From assembly GCA_964555625.1 (NCBI GenBank), contig CAZKTE010000049.1, positions 1-12,466 of the forward strand: a DNA stretch of 12,466 nucleotides, written 5' to 3'. Position numbers and translations under genes: made by a program. This DNA comes from CAZJKE01 sp964555625 (GTDB lineage: Bacteria > Planctomycetota > Phycisphaerae > Phycisphaerales > SM1A02). This document shows, piece after piece, positions 1 to 5,395 of the stretch (the stretch's first letter is position 1; the number at the start of each line of letters is the position of its first letter). A model generated the notes under the pieces. It did not search any database and was not told the origin of the DNA. It worked only from the letters and a program-made list of their open reading frames with translations.

Positions 1-171
1 ACCGCGGCGGTGAACTACTTCATCCAGAACGAGGACGGCTCCGTCAAGCTCGCCGGCGCAGACTACTACTGGTTCTTCACCGCCGTCATCGCGGTGACCG
101 CCGTTCTCTTCCTCGCGGTGTTGCGGTTCTACGTGCCTCGCACCTATGTACAGGAAGAGATGAAGGTCTAG
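1..171 (+). CDS. C-terminal end of a POT/PTR-family (MFS) proton-coupled transporter, partial
   Basis: The reading frame is open from base 1 and ends at TAG 169-171, giving the last 56 residues of a protein that starts outside the window. It has a short polar loop (NEDGSVKLAGADYYW) followed by a hydrophobic helix of about 20 residues (FFTAVIAVTAVLFLAVLRF) and a short cytoplasmic tail (VPRTYVQEEMKV). A loop with G-A-x-Y-Y-W-F-F before the final helix, and a tail resembling 'KTYxQEE', is what I know from bacterial proton-dependent oligopeptide transporters. Such proteins import di- and tripeptides across the inner membrane with protons. The family call rests on this tail only; another MFS transporter is possible. 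It is convergent with the secretion operon and probably unrelated to it. Confidence 0.6.
   Translation, partial: TAAVNYFIQNEDGSVKLAGADYYWFFTAVIAVTAVLFLAVLRFYVPRTYVQEEMKV
168..171. other. Shared stop: convergent genes overlap in CTAG
   Basis: The palindrome CTAG supplies the TAG stop of the plus-strand transporter (169-171) and, on the other strand, the TAG stop of the lipoprotein gene (170-168). The genes overlap tail to tail by four bases. There is no room for a terminator between them, so each transcript must run into the other gene or end inside it. I see no hairpin with a U-tract in the first 100 bases on either side. Confidence 0.9.
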
Positions 172-1334
172 TCGCCGACGTTGATGGCTCGCACAAGGAG
201 GCGGTTTCCATCTGGTACCAGCAGCAGGTGGGTCCACTGCGGCGACGTCGTCGCCACGGGAATGGCCATCGAGTCGCGCAGGTGGATGCCGCCACCTTGG
301 TCTCGTCGCTGCCGCAGCAGTCGCCGGTCGGTCGCCACCAGCCAGGTACCGTCACCGACGGCGGCAGCGGCGATGGACCCTGGTGCAAGGAAGGCCATGT
401 TGGTGGACGCGCCGGGTGACCAGATCGCCATGCGACGCTGCATCGGATGGTGGAACGCCACGTCGGCGGTACTCACCGGGGGTGCCGGGTTGGTCGTGGC
501 AAGCTGCCAGGCCAATGCCCGCGTGGCGCCCGTGGGTACCAGTAGCACGTCGATCTGCGTCAGCAGTGGATCGCGGGATGCCAGATCCAGCTGCACGAGG
601 TGGAGACCGCCGTCTGTGATCCGCCAAGCTCGCAACTGGCCCGGTGCTGTGAATTGTGGGAAGAGCCAGTCACCCGTGCCATCATCGATGATCCGCGTAC
701 GGCCGCCGCTTCGGACCACTAGGTGAAACCGGTCGTCGCTCCGATCGCGGCGGGACCAGGCAAGGGCGCCGCGTGGCCCAAGGGCCGGGAAGGCGTTGAT
801 CGAACTGTCCTCGACGATCCATTCCACGGCTCCAGTCGCAAACTCCACGCGGCCGATCCAGCGACCAGCCTCCCCGCGAGGCGCCTCGACTAGGACGCTC
901 TGGTCGTCTGCGAATCGGGAGAGCAACAGCCCATCTTCCGCTGCGCGGCGTGGCGTTGTGAGGTGCGCTGCCTGCGGATCGAGACTGTGCAGCTCGATGA
1001 CCGTGTCCGGCGCGGTCCCCGGTGTATCTCCAAAGATCGTCGATCGCGGCGGCGGTGGGCCAAGTTGGACGGCGGCATGACGACCACTTGGCGCGATGAC
1101 CGGGAGCGTGAAACGATCCCAAGGAAGGGTCGCGATGGTCCAGTCGATGTCTGCTGAGGCGCTCTGCTCCGCATCCGGCGCCGCCTTGATCGCTTCCGCG
1201 AGGGTGCGGATCGCCGCTGCTCGTTCCTCGTCGCTGGCAGTTGGGACGATGCGCGACTGCATGGAACTGCAGCCGTAGAGGCAGAGGCCCGCGGCCAAGA
1301 GGCTAGTTGTCGTCTTGCGAGGTCGGCTCTTCAT
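168..1334 (-). CDS. Outer-membrane-type lipoprotein with beta-propeller-like body, last gene of the T2SS operon
   Basis: The product has 388 residues from ATG 1334-1332. This start gives a lipoprotein signal peptide: basic N-terminus (MKSRPRK), a hydrophobic stretch, and lipobox L-Y-G-C with the acylated Cys at residue 22 and Ser at +2. In proteobacteria Ser at +2 would allow outer-membrane sorting. The frame is open 29 codons further upstream, but that extension has no signal character. After an Ala/Glu-rich helical stretch (about 37-60) the body is short beta-like blocks with Trp and Gly-Asp turns, such as 'APSGRHAAV', 'GPRGALAWSRRD', 'VGDGTWLVATDRR' and 'VPDGNRLLVRAIN', reminiscent of WD40/TolB-type propeller blades. 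I do not recognise a named family. The gene overlaps the gspD end by 32 bases, so translation is probably coupled to the secretin. A role as pilotin or secretin partner is a guess from position. Confidence 0.75.
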   Translation of the reverse strand: MKSRPRKTTTSLLAAGLCLYGCSSMQSRIVPTASDEERAAAIRTLAEAIKAAPDAEQSASADIDWTIATLPWDRFTLPVIAPSGRHAAVQLGPPPPRSTIFGDTPGTAPDTVIELHSLDPQAAHLTTPRRAAEDGLLLSRFADDQSVLVEAPRGEAGRWIGRVEFATGAVEWIVEDSSINAFPALGPRGALAWSRRDRSDDRFHLVVRSGGRTRIIDDGTGDWLFPQFTAPGQLRAWRITDGGLHLVQLDLASRDPLLTQIDVLLVPTGATRALAWQLATTNPAPPVSTADVAFHHPMQRRMAIWSPGASTNMAFLAPGSIAAAAVGDGTWLVATDRRLLRQRRDQGGGIHLRDSMAIPVATTSPQWTHLLLVPDGNRLLVRAINVGD

Positions 1335-4032
1335 CGCGGGCTGAGTCGCTGCCAGGATCCTGCAGCCGCTGGTGGAGGAACTCGCTGTCTCCGGCATCCT
1401 TGATCCGCTCCACCTGCTCATCGAGGGGCAGCGTGATCTCGTGGAGTCGCTGCAGGAAGTCCTCGTTGTAGTTTGTGTCGTTGACCGTCGGCTGCTCGAC
1501 CACCACCGGTGTGACGAACACGATCAGTTCCTCGCGGATTGTCTGGTCGTCGACCGAGGTGAACAGGCCACCAAGGATCGGGATGTCGCCAAGGAGCGGG
1601 ATCTTGCGCTTGATCTTCTCTTCGCGCTCCTTGAGCAGGCCACCGATGAGGACCGTCTGACCGTCGTGGACGAGTATTTGGCTGCGGACTTGACGACGGG
1701 CGAAGATCGGGTTGTCACCAACTCCGCCGGCATCGCTCTCGACCTCGCTGATCTCAACGTTGATCGTCAGGTCAACGTCTCCGTGGGTCGTGATCCGCGG
1801 TCGCACGTTGAGCATGACGCCCACGTCGCGGTACTCGAAGCCGCCCACGAGCCCGGTCGTAGTCGTCTCGGTACTTGTCTGTACCGGAACTTCCTTGCCG
1901 TTGAAGAAGATGGCTTCCTGGTTGTCCGCGGTGAAGGCGCGGGGCTGCTGGATGATGCGGACATTGGTCAACTTGGCGAGCGCATCGAGCACGATGCCGA
2001 GGTTGTTGTTCCCCTCTCCACTGAGCGTGAAGGTCGCGCCACCGTCGAAGATGCCCGAGAGAATGTCGTCAACCGTTCCGGTCAGGTCGCCAGCCATCTC
2101 GATGGAGTTGTCACCGCTGGCCGTTACGCCCGAGCCCCATCGCAGCCCGAGGTTGAGTTCGTCGGTGAGCGTGACGGCGGCGATCGTTGCCGAGATCATC
2201 ACCTGTCGGCTTGGGCGATCGAAGTGCGTGATCGTGTCGACGATCGCCTCGATGTACGCCGGCGGCGCGAGGATGGCCAGGGCGTTCTGTCGCACGATCG
2301 GGACGATGCGGATCTTGGCGATCAGCGAGGACTCGGGAGATTGCTCGTCGCTGCTCGATGCGCCACCCTGCTGCCAGGGGAAGCTCATCTCCCCGCCCTC
2401 CTCGGTGCTCGATGACGTGCTTCCACCCTCCGCGCTGGAGAACCCCTCACCGCTCAGACCGGTGTCGGGCCTGGAGATCGTGGCGCTGACGCCTGCGGGC
2501 GCCAGCAGCGCGTTGAGTTCCTGGGCCAGGGAGATGGCGCTGGCGTGCTTGAGCTCGACAATGCGGGGCAGTCCGACTGCAGACGGCTCGTCGACTGCCG
2601 CGATGATCGAGTCGAGGAAGCCGAAGCTCTCCTCGGTCTTGCTCAGGACCAGCAGCGCGTTCTTGTCGGGGTAGGCCTCGAAGCGGTAGACACCACTGAT
2701 GGCGTCGGCGGCTCCTGCTCGGGCGGCGTTGCCCTGTCCCTGGCGGCCGGCCGTGGCGGTCGTCGATCCGGTCCCGAGGATCTCCTGGAGCAGGTTTCGG
2801 ACCTTGACCGGATCGCTGTACTTGAGCACGTAGAGCTTGCTGGTGCCATCTGGACGCGGGACATCCCACTCGGTGACGATGAGTTCCGCGATCCTGTCCA
2901 TGTCCTCAGGCTCAGCCTCGACGGTCACGGAATTCTGCTGGACATTGACCGTCAATCGCAGTTCCACCAGATCGGTGGTGGATGTGGACTGTTGGGTGCG
3001 GGCCGGCTGCCTGCCCCGGGCCTGCGTCGACCCAGTCGCGCGCTGTGTACCGTCATCCTCGAAGAGGTCGTAGATGTTGTCTGCAATCTCGGACGCATCT
3101 GCGTAGCGCAGGCGGAAGGTCTTGAGTCGTCCGCTCTGCCAGATGCGATCGAGCTGGTCGATCAGCTGTTGAACCTGTTGGCAGAGGCCGATGTCGCCGA
3201 GGATCACGATCTGGTTCGAGATCGGATCGACCGTCAGCAACCCGTAGTCCGGGAACATCTCGCTGATGCGATCGCCGATGACCGCCGCCTCGGTGCGTTC
3301 GACTTCGAAGACCTTGATGACCAGGGTGCCACGATCCGATCGCGGCATCACGTCGTCGTCGACGCCGAGGACGGGGATGTCGCCGATATCGTTGAGCGTC
3401 TGATCAAGCAGGCCGATGATGATGATGTCCGGGCGCTCGATGACGCCGACGTCGTTGAGGCGGAACGCCGTGAAGAGCATGTCCAGGGCGATCGACCGGT
3501 CGACCGGCGAGTCGTTGTGCAGCGTGATCTTCTTGGTGCGCAGGGCGGTCAGGTTGACGGGAATTATGACCTTGCCCGTGGTGGCGGCGATGAAGTCGAG
3601 CGTTTCCTCCACGCTGACATCATCGAATGCAAGAATGACATCACCCTCGGGGACCTCACGTCGGTTCGGCCAATGAACGGTATCGTCGCTTCCTTCGCTG
3701 GGCAGAATGACCATTGATTCCACGACCGCGACCGCGGCCGGGTCCGGGGACGGGGCCGGCTCGAGATCGGCAGGCGGTACGTCGACGGCGACGGGGACAT
3801 CGATGATGTCCGTGTCGGGCGTCTCGACGACCGGCTCGGCGATCGGCACATCGGGGGCCGGCGGCTGCTCAGGCGACTCAGGGGTCTCCGGAGGTGCCGT
3901 CGGGAGCACCGTCGGGGCTGGCTCGGGGAGGGGTCGATCCTGCGCGAAGGCTGTCGGCAGCAGGAGCGCTGCGACGACGATGGCGAGGATGATTGGTCTT
4001 GGATTCACGTGGGTCCTGATTCTCGCTCCCAT
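1303..4032 (-). CDS. gspD: Type II secretion secretin GspD, with an extra N-domain
   Basis: This is the outer-membrane channel of the T2SS, 909 residues counted from ATG 4032. A signal peptide ends near A-F-A|Q (residue 30). Residues 34-105 are a Pro/Glu/Val linker. N0 lies at about 130-210. Four NolW-type repeats follow at about 236-300, 303-392, 398-483 and 488-607, each closing with a 'lID.LD' or 'hFDRP'-like end. The secretin barrel domain is at about 610-843, with 'GKEVPVQTST' and the hallmark 'IPLLGDIPILGGLF' (811-824). A charged C-terminal tail (844-909) could be a pilotin-binding S domain. Low-complexity insertions sit at about 325-355, 421-446 and 522-568 (Ser/Gly/Glu). Start: ATG 4032 has a weak ribosome site. 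GTG 4008 has AGGA five bases upstream and still keeps the full signal peptide, so it may be the true start. The gene follows gspC after 140 bases and its end overlaps the lipoprotein gene. Confidence 0.96.
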   Translation of the reverse strand: MGARIRTHVNPRPIILAIVVAALLLPTAFAQDRPLPEPAPTVLPTAPPETPESPEQPPAPDVPIAEPVVETPDTDIIDVPVAVDVPPADLEPAPSPDPAAVAVVESMVILPSEGSDDTVHWPNRREVPEGDVILAFDDVSVEETLDFIAATTGKVIIPVNLTALRTKKITLHNDSPVDRSIALDMLFTAFRLNDVGVIERPDIIIIGLLDQTLNDIGDIPVLGVDDDVMPRSDRGTLVIKVFEVERTEAAVIGDRISEMFPDYGLLTVDPISNQIVILGDIGLCQQVQQLIDQLDRIWQSGRLKTFRLRYADASEIADNIYDLFEDDGTQRATGSTQARGRQPARTQQSTSTTDLVELRLTVNVQQNSVTVEAEPEDMDRIAELIVTEWDVPRPDGTSKLYVLKYSDPVKVRNLLQEILGTGSTTATAGRQGQGNAARAGAADAISGVYRFEAYPDKNALLVLSKTEESFGFLDSIIAAVDEPSAVGLPRIVELKHASAISLAQELNALLAPAGVSATISRPDTGLSGEGFSSAEGGSTSSSTEEGGEMSFPWQQGGASSSDEQSPESSLIAKIRIVPIVRQNALAILAPPAYIEAIVDTITHFDRPSRQVMISATIAAVTLTDELNLGLRWGSGVTASGDNSIEMAGDLTGTVDDILSGIFDGGATFTLSGEGNNNLGIVLDALAKLTNVRIIQQPRAFTADNQEAIFFNGKEVPVQTSTETTTTGLVGGFEYRDVGVMLNVRPRITTHGDVDLTINVEISEVESDAGGVGDNPIFARRQVRSQILVHDGQTVLIGGLLKEREEKIKRKIPLLGDIPILGGLFTSVDDQTIREELIVFVTPVVVEQPTVNDTNYNEDFLQRLHEITLPLDEQVERIKDAGDSEFLHQRLQDPGSDSARDEEPTSQDDN
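4014..4017 (-). promoter_or_regulatory. Ribosome binding site for the alternative GTG start of gspD
   Basis: Read on the minus strand, AGGA stands five bases before GTG 4008-4006 (AGGA-CCCAC-GTG). The same spacer precedes the gspG start (GGAGA-CCCAC-ATG). The upstream ATG at 4032 has only GGG at a poor distance. This favours the GTG, which would give MNPRPIILAIVV... as a compact signal peptide. Confidence 0.5.
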
Positions 4033-4172
4033 TGATGGGAGCCCTAGAGCAACGCCGCCGGGGTCCGGGGATTGCCGACTGCACGCAACTGCGCGGGATG
4101 GCCATCCCTATCGGACATGTATCGGTTCGTGGGGGTGGCGGCGACGAGAATCGAGGGCCCGTTCCCGGGCTC
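4033..4172 (-). other. 140-base gap between gspC and gspD
   Basis: This is the only gap over 50 bases inside the operon. At its upstream end is a hairpin that includes the gspC stop (4153-4174). In the middle is a perfect 14-base palindrome (4095-4108). I see no -35/-10 pair that convinces me, no U-tract, and no known riboswitch. A 24-codon frame (4118-4044) lies inside it but has no ribosome site. The gap may allow gspD to be expressed at its own level through processing or a promoter I cannot recognise. Confidence 0.6.
4095..4108. other. Perfect 14-base palindrome GGGATGGCCATCCC
   Basis: The two halves are exact reverse complements (GGGATGG/CCATCCC) and lie in non-coding sequence 63 bases before the gspD ATG. 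It could be an operator-like site for a dimeric protein, or a small RNA hairpin with five base pairs and a GGCC loop. In GC-rich DNA a palindrome of this size can occur by chance, so function is uncertain. Confidence 0.3.
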
Positions 4173-4174
4173 TC
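4153..4174 (-). other. Stem-loop with GGAA (GNRA-type) tetraloop at the end of gspC
   Basis: On the minus strand the arms GAGAGCCCG and CGGGCCCTC pair over nine positions with one A-C mismatch and close a four-base loop, GGAA, which fits the GNRA tetraloop rule. The first arm overlaps the gspC stop codon. The sequence after it (GATTCTCGTC) has no U-run, so it is not a standard intrinsic terminator. It could stabilise the upstream mRNA or mark a processing point before gspD. Confidence 0.5.
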
Positions 4175-4796
4175 AAGGGGTCTCGACGCTCTCGTCGTCT
4201 GGCACGGTCTCAAGGAAGCCCGGCTCGGCCGTGGGATGAGCCTCCTGGAGCAGGAATGGCTCCTCGTAGCTGAACAGGTCAATCTCGTACTCGCCGCGGC
4301 TGTACTGCACCGTCGCCCGCGAGGGTGCGGCAGTGGACACCAGGACCAGGCCGTTGTGCTCCTCTCCAGCACCGAGTCGAATCACGGAGTCAAATCCACG
4401 CCCGCTGCCGCGGAACCAAGCCTCGTTCCCGATGATGGCGATCAACTGGGGTCCCATGTAGGTCCGCGGTGGCGGCGGTGGTCCCGGATCGGGGCCCGGT
4501 TCCGGATCCGGGTCCGGGTCACGCGGCGGGTTGGGAGCGCGCGGCGGCGGGGGCGCTGGCCGTCGAAGCGGCTTGAAGAACGCGGAGCGACCGGTGAATC
4601 TCGCAATGTCTACGGCCACCATCTCATGGTGCCGATCCACATATCGACTGGACTGGGCATCGACATCAGTGGCCTCTGCGCCATCCAACAGCGGCGACAG
4701 CGCGGCGAGGACCCCGACACCCAGATAGGTCCCTCCCAGCAGGAGCGCGGCAATGCTCCAGCCCAGTGGACCTCGAAGTTGGGCGGCGCCCGTCAT
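4173..4796 (-). CDS. gspC: Short GspC/PilP-like inner-membrane connector protein
   Basis: This 207-residue protein links the inner-membrane platform to the secretin. It has a single N-terminal membrane helix (about 12-34), a periplasmic stretch with 'VDIARFTGRSAFFKP' (about 62-76), a Pro/Asp linker (about 80-111), and a small beta domain (about 112-178). That domain contains 'MGPQLIAIIGNEAWF', 'IRLGAGEEHNGLVLVSTAAPSRATV' split over its strands, and 'YEIDLF'. The pattern matches the HR domain of GspC, which is related to PilP and binds the secretin N0 domain. There is no PDZ or coiled-coil domain after it, so the protein is shorter than typical proteobacterial GspC; about 30 acidic residues end it. 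ATG 4796 overlaps the gspM stop as ATGA and has GGAGGG seven bases upstream. The assignment is by architecture and position, and PilP-like would be an equally fair name. Confidence 0.75.
   Translation of the reverse strand: MTGAAQLRGPLGWSIAALLLGGTYLGVGVLAALSPLLDGAEATDVDAQSSRYVDRHHEMVAVDIARFTGRSAFFKPLRRPAPPPPRAPNPPRDPDPDPEPGPDPGPPPPPRTYMGPQLIAIIGNEAWFRGSGRGFDSVIRLGAGEEHNGLVLVSTAAPSRATVQYSRGEYEIDLFSYEEPFLLQEAHPTAEPGFLETVPDDESVETP
4481..4520 (-). repeat. Degenerate GAYCCG hexamer repeat coding Asp-Pro dipeptides in gspC
   Basis: On the minus strand about six imperfect copies of a GACCCG/GATCCG/GAACCG-type hexamer run in frame and encode DPDPDPEPGPDPG in the linker before the HR domain. Length change by slippage would keep the frame and alter only linker length. 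Confidence 0.6.
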
Positions 4797-5395
4797 CGTC
4801 GTGCCCTCCGCTCATCACGAGAATTCACCCACGCTTCGAGCGAGAGGTTGACGCGAATCATGCGGCCCTCGAGCCGCGTAAGTCGCAGGCTTGACACCGC
4901 GTCGATCCAGGGACTGGATTCAAGGTCGCTGACGACCTCCATGACCTCGGTCTGCGTTGCGTCGAACCGCAGGTCGCCGATGACCTGCTCGATGCGCCGC
5001 CCGGGTCCAGCAACACCCGGCAGCGAACCGCTTCTCATCTTGCTCGTATTGGTCCGCTTGAAGTCGTCGTTCCGGACGCTGTGGCCGGCGAGAATCTCCT
5101 GGACGGCCTCGGTCAGTCGGTTGGTGCCTGTCGCCTTGTCGCGAGGCAACTCCACCGCGCCGAACGCCGTGATCGCGTTGCGCGACGAAGAGGTCAGCAC
5201 GAGTGGCGCATTGACGATGGTGATGCGACGCTCCAACTCATCGGCGCGGCCTGACCACGTGTCCGCCAACTGCGCGATGCTCGAGTCCCACGCCAGGAAG
5301 ACTACGACCGCGACCGTTGCCCAGACCGACCAGCGCGCAGCACGCGGCAGCATCGCGACGCGATCCAGGATGTCGCCAAGCGCTTCAGGCATCAT
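4793..5395 (-). CDS. gspM: GspM/PilO-like inner-membrane platform protein
   Basis: This 200-residue bitopic protein has a short cytoplasmic N-terminus, one membrane helix at about 22-40 (RWSVWATVAVVVFLAW), a helical stretch with 'ADELERRI' (about 51-58), and a C-terminal alpha/beta region. 'RRIEQVIGDLRFDAT', 'VMEVVSDLESSPWI' and 'RMIRVNLSLEAWV' (about 133-190) have the helix-strand pattern of the ferredoxin-like domain shared by GspM and PilO. Such proteins dimerise and hold GspL in the assembly platform. Sequence conservation in this family is poor, so the call leans on architecture and on its place directly after gspL. The start ATG 5395 overlaps the gspL stop (ATGA) and is followed at once by a second ATG. 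AAGGAG lies five bases upstream. It ends inside the gspC start. Confidence 0.8.
   Translation of the reverse strand: MMPEALGDILDRVAMLPRAARWSVWATVAVVVFLAWDSSIAQLADTWSGRADELERRITIVNAPLVLTSSSRNAITAFGAVELPRDKATGTNRLTEAVQEILAGHSVRNDDFKRTNTSKMRSGSLPGVAGPGRRIEQVIGDLRFDATQTEVMEVVSDLESSPWIDAVSSLRLTRLEGRMIRVNLSLEAWVNSRDERRARR
4804..4809 (-). promoter_or_regulatory. Ribosome binding site of gspC
   Basis: GGAGGG on the minus strand, seven bases before ATG 4796, inside the end of gspM. It supports the ATGA-overlapping start. Confidence 0.7.

Noticed and set aside
2545..3717. 390-codon open frame on the plus strand opposite gspD
   Set aside because: It is the antisense of a certain secretin gene; its translation shows no domain, only Asp/Val/Arg-rich sequence expected from the complement of GC-rich codons. 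The same applies to 1372-2415 and 1712-2674.
4044..4118. 24-codon frame on the minus strand in the gspC-gspD gap, ending 11 bases before the gspD ATG
   Set aside because: It has no ribosome site, no run of a regulatory amino acid, and covers the palindrome; a leader peptide cannot be supported without conservation data.
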